Origin: Calothrix sp. HK-06
Lineage (GTDB): Bacteria; Cyanobacteriota; Cyanobacteriia; Cyanobacteriales; Nostocaceae
DNA: 64,000 bases
Assembly: GCF_001904745.1 (NCBI RefSeq)
Contig: NZ_MRCD01000007.1
Location: forward strand, 116,905 to 180,904
Direction: 5' to 3'
Part shown: positions 1 through 8,260 of the stretch, piece by piece
Layout of the letters: each line of letters begins with the position of its first letter
Position numbering within the stretch: the first letter of the stretch is position 1
Position numbers and translations under genes: made by a program
Notes under the pieces: generated by a model
Seen by the model: the letters and a program-made list of their open reading frames with translations, nothing else
Databases searched by the model: none
Told to the model about the DNA's origin: nothing

Positions 1-482
1 GGACGGTCTTTAATGATAGGTAAATTTAAAAAAGCTTGTGCTAAGTCCCCACGTCCACCTTGTAACTCTTTATGCTGCGTCAGTTCTTGTAAATTAATAA
101 CGGCGCCTATAACTAACTTACCATCACGAAACTGAGTATTTTTACCTACAATAATTTTTTCTAATTCAGCATCGCTTGCTATTTTCTCCTTCACCTGCAT
201 CTCTGAGAAAATTAAACGATTTACTTCATCTGCTTTTAACTCGACCTTTCCAACTCGCTCACCTGCTAATGCTTGTTTTTGTAATGTATTACTAACTTTG
301 CTCCAAATTTCTTCGCGCGTTAATTCTTTCGGTTTGGTTTCGTTTACTGGAGTTGCACTAGGTGTTGGCACCGTTTTTACATACCAACTAGGTAGGTAGG
401 TGGCTTGGTGCCATATTACTATTGAGACTACAAGAATAATACCGAAGGTGCCGCTACCGAACCACAGAAACCGCTTTAACAT
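1..482 (-). CDS. Membrane-anchored hypothetical protein, 3' end cut by window edge
   Basis: An open frame runs on the minus strand from an ATG at 482 to the window edge, giving about 160 residues without a stop. The protein starts MLKRFLWFGSGTFGIILVVS, with one hydrophobic segment at about residues 5-23. A short Pro/Thr-rich linker follows, then a charged, probably helical region containing LTREEIWSKV. One membrane anchor with a soluble domain outside the cytoplasm is the likely topology. I do not recognise the family. It is divergent from the pentapeptide-RidA gene, and the roughly 145-bp gap between them is AT-rich. The function is unknown and the true length cannot be seen. Confidence 0.6.
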   Translation of the reverse strand, partial: MLKRFLWFGSGTFGIILVVSIVIWHQATYLPSWYVKTVPTPSATPVNETKPKELTREEIWSKVSNTLQKQALAGERVGKVELKADEVNRLIFSEMQVKEKIASDAELEKIIVGKNTQFRDGKLVIGAVINLQELTQHKELQGGRGDLAQAFLNLPIIKDR

Positions 483-628
483 AACTCTGACTCTTTATTT
501 ATATATAAGACTAAACAAAAAACCAAAAGTTGCTACCGCAGTGTAACCCAATATAAACTAAACACTAATTATACCCAAGCACTTAAACAAGACGAATATA
601 CTAGGTGAAGTGTATAAAAAAGTGCAAT

Positions 629-1837
629 ATGGACGTGCAAGAACTTTTAGAAAAATACGGACAAGGTGAAAGAAACTTTGAGAGGGCAAAGTTAAATGGG
701 ATAAACCTCAAAGGCGCCGACTTAAGTGGTATAAATTTACAATATGCTGATTTATCTGAAGCTGATTTAAGCGATGTTAACCTGAACAAAGTCAAGCTAC
801 ATAATATAAATTTGAGCAATGCTTGTCTGAGAGGTGCGAGCTTGAAAAATGCTAGCTTGGACTCAGCTAATTTAAGTAAAGCAATACTATGTCAAGCTGA
901 TTTAACTCAAGCAAGTTTAACTTCTGCTAATTTAAAAAATAGTAATTTTGAACAAGCCAATTTAAATGGAGCAAATTTATCTTCTGCTAACTTAGTTTTG
1001 GCAAATTTAGTAGGCACCAGTTTAGTCAAAGCAAACTTATCGAGTGCTAATTTAACTTCTGCTAATTTAGAGAAAGCCGATTTAAATCGAGCTATATTAA
1101 CTACTGTTAAACTTGTATATGCTAATCTTGAGTTTGCCGAATTTCAGTTAAGTAATTTATCAAAATCAGATTTGTCAGGCGCCAATTTAAAAAATGCTTA
1201 TCTTGTGGGAGCAAATATTGAAGATTGTAATTTGACTGCATCGTGTTTACAATTTGCCAACTTAGAGGTAGCATCGCTGCAAAGAACAAATTTAATTAGT
1301 GCAAATCTTGATGGCGCCAATCTAAAAAAAGTAGATTTAACACAAGCTAATATTTATGGTGTGAGTTTTAATAATACTGACCTAACAGATGCGATAATGC
1401 CAGATGGGCAAATTAATATAACTAACCCTTCCACTTATCAATCATTTATGACACGTCAAGTAATTCGTACTGACAAAGCACCTGCACCCGTTGGACCATA
1501 TAACCAAGCTATTGTAGCATCTGGACAAATGGTATTTGTTGCAGGACAAATTGCTATTGACCCAAGACTTGGTGATGTTCTTTACAAAGATGATGTAACT
1601 AAGCAAACCGAGCAAGTCATGGCAAACCTAGAAGCAATTCTAACTGCTGCTGGCGCCACATTTGAAAACGTCGTTAAAACTGGTGTATTTCTCAAAGATA
1701 TGAACGACTTTGCCGCAATGAATGCTGTATACGCTAAGTATTTCTCAGCAGACTCGGCGCCTGCGCGCGCTTGTGTGGAAGTATCGCGCTTACCCAAAGA
1801 TGTATTAGTAGAGATTGAGTGTATCGCTGTGATTTAA
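629..1837 (+). CDS. Pentapeptide-repeat protein fused to a RidA/YjgF domain
   Basis: Residues 1 to about 260 are pentapeptide repeats of the A(D/N)Lxx type (for example [18 protein letters not shown]), which form a right-handed beta-helix. The final 129 residues, from the ATG at 1448, are a complete RidA domain ([32 protein letters not shown]). RidA enzymes deaminate reactive enamines and imines. The substrate-binding Arg (R of PARACV, domain residue 107) and the late Glu (VEIECIAV) are present. No stop or frameshift separates the halves. The ATG at 629 starts [17 protein letters not shown], typical of cyanobacterial pentapeptide proteins; an in-frame GTG at 605 is an alternative. The RidA part could also be made separately from the ATG at 1448. 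The role of the fusion is unknown. Confidence 0.85.
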   Translation: MDVQELLEKYGQGERNFERAKLNGINLKGADLSGINLQYADLSEADLSDVNLNKVKLHNINLSNACLRGASLKNASLDSANLSKAILCQADLTQASLTSANLKNSNFEQANLNGANLSSANLVLANLVGTSLVKANLSSANLTSANLEKADLNRAILTTVKLVYANLEFAEFQLSNLSKSDLSGANLKNAYLVGANIEDCNLTASCLQFANLEVASLQRTNLISANLDGANLKKVDLTQANIYGVSFNNTDLTDAIMPDGQINITNPSTYQSFMTRQVIRTDKAPAPVGPYNQAIVASGQMVFVAGQIAIDPRLGDVLYKDDVTKQTEQVMANLEAILTAAGATFENVVKTGVFLKDMNDFAAMNAVYAKYFSADSAPARACVEVSRLPKDVLVEIECIAVI

Positions 1838-1851
1838 CACATGGGAGGCGA

Positions 1852-1881
1852 TAAACGGTTGGATTTCCTTCCGTTTTAGCG
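1852..1881 (+). terminator. Possible terminator after the pentapeptide-RidA gene
   Basis: A short imperfect hairpin (AACGG ... CCGTT with an inner GGA/TCC) followed by TTTAG lies 15-45 bases after the stop codon. The stem is weak and the T-run is short, so this is a tentative call. Confidence 0.3.
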
Positions 1882-1980
1882 CCCTTTGTTAATATTTGCG
1901 AAGAATCTCAAAGGTTTCGAGATTTAAGAGATGCTTTACTGCGTTCAGCATGACATTATAGCCCACTTCAAAACATTGTC

Positions 1981-4005
1981 TTAATTTGTTAATATTTTGG
2001 CTATTGTGTTTAGTAAAATTTCGGGTTCGACGGGTTTTGATAGGTGGAATTGGAAACCTGCTTTAATTGCTTTTTGTTTTTCTTCTTCTGAAACGTTGGC
2101 AGTTAACGCAATTGCAGGAATTTTAATTTTAGTTTCTTTGGCTTCAAGTGAGCGTAAATTTTGTAGAAATATGTAACCGTCTTGTTCCGGCATACTAATA
2201 TCGCTGATGATAATATGTGGCTGAAAATCTTGCAGGGTTATAAACGCTTGTACTACAGATGTTGCAGTTTTAACTTTGCCTCCAGAGTTTCTAAGTGTGA
2301 ACTCCAAAAATTCGCAACAGTCTTTGTCGTCATCTACAACTAGTAACTCTATACCTGATAATGAGACTTCGGGACTTTCTAGAGTTTGTGGTAATTGCGG
2401 CGCCTCTTGGGTCAATATTGGTAATGTTACAGTGAATGTGGCGCCCATTCCTACACCTGGACTCGCTGCTGTGACTTTACCACCGTGTAATTCAACGAGA
2501 TTGTAAACTATTGCTAACCCCAGTCCTAACCCGTCTTTACTTCTTGTAGTTGTACTATCTGCACGACGAAACCTTTCAAATACGTGAGGCAAAAATTCTG
2601 GACTAATTCCTTTACCTGTGTCAGTTACGGTAAATTCAGCTTGAGATGAATTATTAAGTGATAAATTTACTTCTACTCTTCCACGGGTTGGTGTAAATTT
2701 AACTGCGTTGGTAAGTAAGTTAATAAAAATTTGCTGCAAACGATTAGAGTCACCAAATACATATCCTATCGAAGTGTCAAGCTTTGATACGAGATTAATT
2801 TGTTTGGCTTGAGCTAATGGAGTTATTACATCTATAGCTGCCTCTATAATATTTATCAACGTTACAGGCGCTTTCTTCAAACGAAGATTACCACGAATCA
2901 TTCGAGAAATATCGAGTAAATCTTCGATGAGTTGAGCTTGTGCTTTGGCATTGCGTTCAATGGTTTGCAATGCGCGAATTTTTGCCGCTTCGTCTAATTT
3001 ATAAGTTTGCATGAGTTTTGCCCAACCAAGTATCGAGTTTAAAGGCGACCGTAACTCATGCGATACTATTGCTAGAAATTCATCTTTTGTATTATTTGCC
3101 ACTTCGGCTTCAGTACGCGCTGTTTCTGCTATCTCTAATAATGTTTCTTTTTCTTGGCGCCTTTCACGTAAAGCTGCTTCTATTTGTTTTTGTTTAGTAA
3201 TATCGCTGTCAACAGAAGTAACATACCAAACATCTTGAATTTCGTCACGTTGAGAAGTTAAAGCTGCCTTAATCCACCTTAAACTACCGTCTTTATGATA
3301 AAATCTGTATTCATAATCAATTGTCAGTTCGGCAAATATATCACCAAACTTTGGCATAATCACATTTTCTAAATCTTCTGGAAATACGCGCAACTGCCAA
3401 AGATTCTTATCTGCGACTAATTCAGTACTAGTATAACCAAAAACTGTCTCGCAACCTGATGAGTAGTAATCATATCGCCAATCATGGTTAGCATATACAC
3501 AAAACCGACTAATTGAGACATTTACATTATTTAGAATAAAACTCAGCTTTTCTTCACTTTCACGCAGAGCTTGTTCTACCAAATTAAGTTCTGCTAATTC
3601 ATTTACGCATACTGCTTGAGTAGTTTGATTTTGCTCGATATCTATTTTTTTAACTGCGTTTATAACTGCTTCTATTAATACTTCTTTTGTTAATTGCTGC
3701 TTGACTAAATAATCTTCTGCTCCGTTTTTTATTGCTTTAACTGCTATTGCTACATCATTGTCACCTAGTATTATTATTTTTGGGCACTTCTTGCTATATG
3801 ATGCTTGTAATTTAGCTAAATAATTTAATTCATTAGAGTCTAGCAAAATTAAGTCAATTTGCTGTTTATTGCACAATAGTAAACTGGCACTAGACGATTC
3901 TAGTAATACCCTGAATGTAAATTCCGATTCCAGTAAATAACGTCGAAGATTATCCGCAATTTCTGGAAAATTGCTAACTATTAACACTGTTGCTTGCTCT
4001 ATCAT
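1981..4005 (-). CDS. Hybrid sensor histidine kinase (REC-PAS-HisKA-HATPase-REC)
   Basis: This 674-residue soluble hybrid kinase begins with a receiver-like domain (about 5-120; candidate phosphoacceptor D56, K102). A PAS domain follows (about 155-275, with FGYTSTEL and YRFYHKDGSLRW). The HisKA H-box holds H316 in FLAIVSHELRSPLN. The HATPase region has the N-box (NRLQQIFINLLTNAVKF, 421-437), the DTGKGI box (462-467) and GLGLGLAIV (492-500). A C-terminal receiver (about 552-672) has the acidic patch VVDDD, phosphoacceptor D602 and K657. No membrane segment is visible, so it should act in the cytoplasm, with the PAS domain as likely sensor. The ATG at 4005 is the first start. No cognate regulator is adjacent, and the signal is unknown. 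Confidence 0.93.
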   Translation of the reverse strand: MIEQATVLIVSNFPEIADNLRRYLLESEFTFRVLLESSSASLLLCNKQQIDLILLDSNELNYLAKLQASYSKKCPKIIILGDNDVAIAVKAIKNGAEDYLVKQQLTKEVLIEAVINAVKKIDIEQNQTTQAVCVNELAELNLVEQALRESEEKLSFILNNVNVSISRFCVYANHDWRYDYYSSGCETVFGYTSTELVADKNLWQLRVFPEDLENVIMPKFGDIFAELTIDYEYRFYHKDGSLRWIKAALTSQRDEIQDVWYVTSVDSDITKQKQIEAALRERRQEKETLLEIAETARTEAEVANNTKDEFLAIVSHELRSPLNSILGWAKLMQTYKLDEAAKIRALQTIERNAKAQAQLIEDLLDISRMIRGNLRLKKAPVTLINIIEAAIDVITPLAQAKQINLVSKLDTSIGYVFGDSNRLQQIFINLLTNAVKFTPTRGRVEVNLSLNNSSQAEFTVTDTGKGISPEFLPHVFERFRRADSTTTRSKDGLGLGLAIVYNLVELHGGKVTAASPGVGMGATFTVTLPILTQEAPQLPQTLESPEVSLSGIELLVVDDDKDCCEFLEFTLRNSGGKVKTATSVVQAFITLQDFQPHIIISDISMPEQDGYIFLQNLRSLEAKETKIKIPAIALTANVSEEEKQKAIKAGFQFHLSKPVEPEILLNTIAKILTN

Positions 4006-4311
4006 TGCTACAGGACGCCGTTATTTAATCCACAATGCCGCACACTCAAGTTTACATATAGCAAAAAAGTACTAATTCTTGCAATACTTATAAAGAATTA
4101 ATTTTAAAATCCCAGAAACCGGGTTTCTACTTATTGTATTCATTAAAAAAGTCTATGTTTACACTGCTTGAATGTATCATCACTAACAATACTTAAACTT
4201 TATACAAACAATTATTGACTTTTGTAGTGAAATGCTTAAAAATTTAAACTACGGATATTGAAACAAGTTCGCAATATTACTGCAAATATTTAGCTAAAGG
4301 GGTAACACGAA
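4006..4311. other. Intergenic region between the kinase and phnD
   Basis: This 306-bp AT-rich gap separates two divergent genes and must hold both promoters. The only recognisable element is one copy of the palindromic repeat AGAAACCGGGTTTCT at 4114-4128. The purine-rich AAAGGGG at about 4297-4303 is a plausible ribosome binding site for phnD. I saw no convincing PHO box and no RNA gene. Confidence 0.5.
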
Positions 4312-5280
4312 ATGGCTCGGAGTCAAAAGGGTTTGCTTGGAATTAGTGCTGCGTCAGTAGCACTAGCCAGCATTGTTAGTTTTTTTGGTGGTGTGGTAGC
4401 AATTGCAAACCCTACTATTGGGAGTAAAGGGCAAACAATAGTCGCTCAAAATCCTGCAAGTCTTACAATTGTGTTCCCTAGCCGTTCAGATTCTACAGAT
4501 TTGCAAAATAAAGCAAATGCGGTAGCAGCATTTCTTTCTAGAGAATTGAGAATGCCTGTCAGAGCGCAGATTGGTGATGATACTGCTGCGGTTGAGGCAC
4601 TACGCGCAAACCGGGCACAAGTTGCATTTTTGAGTAGTCGTCCAGCGCTCAAAGCTGCACAGTTAGCAAATGCAAGGCTATATCTTGCAGAAACCAGAGA
4701 TAATTACTCAGGTAAATTTACATACAATTCTGTATTTGTTGTTCCAGCTAATAGTCCTTTAAAAACCCAAAGTAATGGCAGAGCAACACTTGCACAACTT
4801 CGCGGTAAAAAAATGGCGTTTACATCCCCAACATCTGGTTCGGGATTCATTTTTCCTACAAGTGAATTAGTTCGCTTAGGATTGGTACAAAACCGTGATT
4901 CTTTGGGTAACTTTTTTGGTCAAGTAAGCTACGGTGGTAACTATAGCAAAGCTTTGCAAGCTGTTTTACGAGGTCAAGCTGAAGCCGCAGCAGTATCAGA
5001 GTATGCTTTGTTCCCTCCTTACATAACCAACCAAGAACGCTCACAGCTACGAATTCTACACAAAATACCAGGTGTCCCAGCACATGGTGTAGCAATTGAT
5101 GATAGCGTTCCGGCGCCTATGCGTAACCGTCTTATCGCTGCGATGTTAAAACTGAATCAACCAGCAAATAATGGTTTGCTTCGTAATCTTTATAACTCTA
5201 ATGAGTTAGTTAGAGTAAACCACGACAGTCATCTGGCACCAGTCCGTGATGCACTTAAGCGTGCAGGTATTGACCCTTAA
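4312..5280 (+). CDS. phnD: Phosphate/phosphonate-type ABC transporter substrate-binding protein
   Basis: This is the periplasmic binding component of a PhnD-family ABC transporter. The 322-residue precursor has a signal peptide (basic start, hydrophobic about 8-30, probable cleavage after the IAN region). The mature part follows the PhnD fold: LTIVFPSRSDSTDLQNKANA, a VAFLSSRPAL strand, VFVVPANSPLK and AFTSPTSGSGFIFPTSELVR. The Ser/Thr-rich SPTSGSGF loop is the usual anion-binding loop. It is the first gene of a three-gene operon with the ATPase and permease. Known ligands of this family are phosphonates, phosphite, methylphosphonate or phosphate; the sequence does not decide between them. No C-P lyase or phosphite dehydrogenase gene is in the window. 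Confidence 0.87.
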   Translation: MARSQKGLLGISAASVALASIVSFFGGVVAIANPTIGSKGQTIVAQNPASLTIVFPSRSDSTDLQNKANAVAAFLSRELRMPVRAQIGDDTAAVEALRANRAQVAFLSSRPALKAAQLANARLYLAETRDNYSGKFTYNSVFVVPANSPLKTQSNGRATLAQLRGKKMAFTSPTSGSGFIFPTSELVRLGLVQNRDSLGNFFGQVSYGGNYSKALQAVLRGQAEAAAVSEYALFPPYITNQERSQLRILHKIPGVPAHGVAIDDSVPAPMRNRLIAAMLKLNQPANNGLLRNLYNSNELVRVNHDSHLAPVRDALKRAGIDP

Positions 5281-5283
5281 TTA

Positions 5284-5366
5284 TGTAGGTTGGGTTCCGG
5301 CTTTGCGTAACCCAACGTTCTTTGTTATAAGCATTTGTTGGGTTCCGTTCCTCCACCCAACCTACA
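5284..5366. repeat. Palindromic TAGGTTGGGTT element between phnD and phnC
   Basis: TGTAGGTTGGGTT (5284-5296) is mirrored by ACCCAACCTACA (5355-5366), with a second inner pair (GTAACCCAACG and GTTGGGTTCCG) between. The whole 83-bp stretch can fold into nested hairpins. It lies inside the transporter operon and may process or attenuate the transcript. It resembles a dispersed repeat common in filamentous cyanobacteria. Confidence 0.7.
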
Positions 5367-5385
5367 CTTCTAAGTTTTTAAAGCA

Positions 5386-6129
5386 ATGAATGAAATAGTA
5401 ATTGAATGTCGCGATGTCGAAACGGCTTTTTTAAAGTCGCTGCATCGTCCTATATTAAATCAAGTTAATTGCCAGATTCGACGCGGTGAGTTTGTAGCTC
5501 TATTGGGATTAAATGGCGCCGGAAAATCTACGTTGCTGCGTTCATTTGTTGGACTTACACAAGTTGTACAAGGTACAATTACTGTAGATGATATACCAAT
5601 GGCAAGTACTACGCTGCCAAAAATTAGGCGTACTGTTGGAATGTTATTTCAAGGAGGAGGTTTAATTGGCCAACTTAGAGCAGTGGAAAATGTTCTTTGT
5701 GGCAGGTTGGGAGCTAGAAAACCTTGGCAAACTTTATTTGGGTTTCCAAAACAAGATTATCGTTTAGCACTTCAACTACTCGACGAATTAGGATTGCACG
5801 AACATGCGTATCAAAAAACTAGTTCTTTAAGTGGTGGACAACAACAGCGAGTAGCTATTGCGCGCGCTCTAATACAGTCACCTCAAGTTCTTTTAGCCGA
5901 TGAACCTATTACAGGTTTAGATGTAATGGCAGCTAAACAGGTGATGGACACCTTAGCAAAATTAAATAGTGAGCATGGTATTACTATAGTTACAGTCTTA
6001 CACGATTTAGGTATTGCTGCAGAATATGCCCAGCGTGCGCTTGTACTTGATGCTGGACGTATTGTTTATGATGGCGCCTGTCATAACTTACAATCTGAAT
6101 TTGCCCAAATTGGCTCTTTATCAAAATAA
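5386..6129 (+). CDS. phnC: PhnC-type ABC transporter ATP-binding protein
   Basis: This 247-residue ATPase powers import of the phnD ligand at the inner membrane. The Walker A motif is GLNGAGKST (41-49) and the Q-loop Gln lies in FQGGG (about 89). The signature is LSGGQQQR (148-155) and the Walker B region VLLADEP (168-174). The switch His is in TVLHDLG. The length is normal for PhnC. The start ATG lies 20 bases after the palindromic element, without a strong ribosome binding site. Its TAA stop shares one base with the phnE ATG, so the two are probably translationally coupled. Confidence 0.9.
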   Translation: MNEIVIECRDVETAFLKSLHRPILNQVNCQIRRGEFVALLGLNGAGKSTLLRSFVGLTQVVQGTITVDDIPMASTTLPKIRRTVGMLFQGGGLIGQLRAVENVLCGRLGARKPWQTLFGFPKQDYRLALQLLDELGLHEHAYQKTSSLSGGQQQRVAIARALIQSPQVLLADEPITGLDVMAAKQVMDTLAKLNSEHGITIVTVLHDLGIAAEYAQRALVLDAGRIVYDGACHNLQSEFAQIGSLSK

Positions 6130-6935
6130 TGAATAATTTCGCTTATATCAATAAATTAACTGGGCGCCATCCTTGGATAAATAATTTATTAATTATCCCC
6201 GTACTTATTCTGTTAGTTTTAGTTTATGCTTGGTCACTCGAAGGTATAGGGATAAACGCAGAAGTTTTAAATAATAGCTGGTTTTACGTTACAGATTTTA
6301 TTTCTCGGTTTTTTCCACCTAATCTTAATGTTCTTCCTAATGCCGTCAAAGCACTAATCCAGACAATACAAATGTCCTTATGGGGAACTACGATTGGGGC
6401 AATTATATCAGTACCAATTGCCATTGCCAGCGCTAGTAATATTGCACCTGTATGGTTGCAGTGGTTAGCTAACTTTATCCAAAATGCCGTCCGTTCAGTA
6501 CCTTCAATTATTTTAGGCTTAATATTTGTCGCCGCTACCGGACTTGGCGCCCCTGCTGGAACTTTAGCGTTAAGCATTTACACTATTGGCTACCTTGCTA
6601 AATTCTATCAACAAGCTATCGAAGCAGTGAACTCTCGCTCTATAGAATCTTTACAAGTTATTGGTGCCTCTCGTTGGCAAATTACCCAATACGGTATTGT
6701 GCCCCAAGTTTTACCTTTGACATTGGGTTATACACTTTGGATGTTTGAATACAATATTCGTGCTGCTTCTGTTCTTGGTGTTGTGGGAGCAGGTGGTATT
6801 GGGTTTGAGTTGAAAAGTTATATCGATGGGTTTGAATATAACAAAGCCACAACTTTTATGCTCGTCTTACTAGTTGTTGTTACTATTATTGATTTTTTCA
6901 GCAGCCTCTTGAGACGGCGTCTTGACTCTATGTAG
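6129..6935 (+). CDS. phnE: PhnE-type ABC transporter permease
   Basis: This 268-residue integral membrane permease completes the PhnDCE-type importer. It has an N-terminal membrane helix (about 18-36) and several further helices. The binding-protein-dependent transport motif is visible around AVNSRSIESLQVIGASRWQI, which contacts the ATPase. The last hydrophobic segment (FMLVLLVVVTIIDFFSSLL) ends in a basic tail. It overlaps phnC by one base (TAATG). A composite palindromic repeat begins four bases after its stop and probably ends the operon transcript. Confidence 0.9.
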   Translation: MNNFAYINKLTGRHPWINNLLIIPVLILLVLVYAWSLEGIGINAEVLNNSWFYVTDFISRFFPPNLNVLPNAVKALIQTIQMSLWGTTIGAIISVPIAIASASNIAPVWLQWLANFIQNAVRSVPSIILGLIFVAATGLGAPAGTLALSIYTIGYLAKFYQQAIEAVNSRSIESLQVIGASRWQITQYGIVPQVLPLTLGYTLWMFEYNIRAASVLGVVGAGGIGFELKSYIDGFEYNKATTFMLVLLVVVTIIDFFSSLLRRRLDSM

Positions 6936-6938
6936 TAA

Positions 6939-7062
6939 GGTGGGCAGGGAGCATCCACTTTTGGAAGAAACATAAGTACTTGGTGCCAAAAACCTGACTA
7001 TACGGTTGGTGTAAAAAAGTCGATCTGCCAAAACTGGATGCTCCCGGTGGGCACTGCCCACC
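6939..7062. repeat. Composite palindromic MITE-like element
   Basis: Outer 18-bp inverted arms at 6947-6964 and 7028-7045 match with one mismatch (GGGAGCATCCACTTTTGG on the left). The left arm is preceded by GGTGGGCA (6939-6946). The right arm is followed by the complete 17-bp palindrome GGTGGGCACTGCCCACC (7046-7062). Nearly the same palindrome, GGTGGGCAGTGCCCACC, recurs alone at 22638-22654 and 50324-50340. No ORF lies inside, so it is a non-autonomous repeat. Confidence 0.75.
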
Positions 7063-7105
7063 ATACCATCTATCAGTATATTTTCTCATTAAAAATAAAA
7101 AAAAA

Positions 7106-7747
7106 TCAAACAAGTGTCCTTAATATAGTAATGACTGGATGGGCTTGTTTATTTGGAGTTTTACTTTTGGCGCTAATTGGGAAATATTTATCTAGCAGTG
7201 CTGGTACATCTTTGGCTTGAATACGACTGTATCGAGTTTTGTCGGGCATAATTAAGTTGGGTCCGCCCTTGCAGTTTTTCATGCAACCTGTTGGCTTAAT
7301 TGTAACTTCGGCACCGAGATTGCGTTCAATTAATTCTTTTTGTAATGCCTGACAAAGTGCTTTTCCACCTTTGTTCATACAGTCAGACTTCTGGCACATC
7401 AAAATAGTTGTCTGTTTTGCTGGTTTATTTTTAGGAGGTTCATTTGTTTGCGGAGGACTAATGTATTCCTCTCCATTGGCACGCGCTGCCATAATTCTTT
7501 CGGCTTTAAGCTTATATTCGCCTGTCTTAGAACAAAGTTTTTTTGTACCAACGATTTGTAGCCTGGTTTGAGGCGCCAATTTCCAGTCAAATGTACATCG
7601 TAAATGCTTCGCTAATTTTACATAACACTGACCTTCAGTTGTTTCCAGCATTAAACCTTTGAGCTTGTAGCCATCTTTGATTACGATTTCTATAAAACGT
7701 CCTTCCAGGTAAAACTCTGAAACTTGCTGCTTAAATAGTTTGCTCAT
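7106..7747 (-). CDS. Thioredoxin-like [2Fe-2S] ferredoxin-domain protein
   Basis: The 213-residue protein has an N-terminal domain of unknown role (1 to about 100). After a Pro/Lys linker comes a thioredoxin-fold ferredoxin domain with four cysteines at C118, C123, C155 and C159 (MCQKSDC and GCMKNCKGGPN). That is the ligand pattern of C-terminal NuoE/Shethna-type [2Fe-2S] domains, so a soluble redox role is likely but the partner is unknown. The ATG at 7747 is preceded by a strong AGGAGG ribosome binding site; longer versions of the frame lack one. It lies 29 bases downstream of a small gene on the same strand, probably in one operon. Confidence 0.82.
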   Translation of the reverse strand: MSKLFKQQVSEFYLEGRFIEIVIKDGYKLKGLMLETTEGQCYVKLAKHLRCTFDWKLAPQTRLQIVGTKKLCSKTGEYKLKAERIMAARANGEEYISPPQTNEPPKNKPAKQTTILMCQKSDCMNKGGKALCQALQKELIERNLGAEVTIKPTGCMKNCKGGPNLIMPDKTRYSRIQAKDVPALLDKYFPISAKSKTPNKQAHPVITILRTLV

Positions 7748-7776
7748 AATTGAAACCTCCTTATTAACAAAATTTT

Positions 7777-8016
7777 TTACAAATACCAACAGCGCTTTAA
7801 AGTGTGAATTAACTGGCAACGCGATGCCGTAAATTGCTGAACTACGCTCCAAAGTTGAATTGCTGCTGTGACGTTGCTTATTTCTACAGTCAGTGGCTGA
7901 TTCATTCCACATGCACAACTAATATTTAGTTCTTGCAAGCGCGTATATACCTGCCAACGGTCTGTCCAATCCACCGAAATAACTATCTTTGCCTCTGGTG
8001 TGGTTAAATGCTTCAC
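7777..8016 (-). CDS. Small Asr1405/Asl0597-type cyanobacterial protein
   Basis: This 79-residue protein contains DRWQVYTRLQELNISCACG and IQLWSVVQQF followed by LIHTLKRCW. I recognise this pattern as the small cyanobacterial family named after Nostoc Asr1405/Asl0597, whose function is unknown. It has no signal peptide or membrane segment. The central CAC and near C-terminal Cys could be redox or metal ligands, but that is speculation. It is the upstream member of a pair with the [2Fe-2S] protein, which may hint at a shared redox or iron role. Confidence 0.7.
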   Translation of the reverse strand: MKHLTTPEAKIVISVDWTDRWQVYTRLQELNISCACGMNQPLTVEISNVTAAIQLWSVVQQFTASRCQLIHTLKRCWYL

Positions 8017-8260
8017 AAAATTCCTCTTTAAAAATCCAATTAAATTACAGCAATACTACTTATTTAATTCACATTCGAGATGTGCCACTTGAGAAAGATA
8101 GCAAATTAGCCCTTTCTACAAGCATACTATAAGTGCAAATAATTATCAGTAATTTTTGCAAAAAAAATAAAAATATTTCTCAAATGGCTTGCTACATAAG
8201 CATTTTGAAGGCGCCCACTCATGTGCAGGCACCGACCAATAATTATTGGCGCTTTTTATG

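Noticed and set aside
4130..4310. PHO box upstream of phnD
   Set aside because: CTTAAACT- and TTTAAACT-like stretches occur but not as correctly spaced tandem copies; in AT-rich DNA they are expected by chance.
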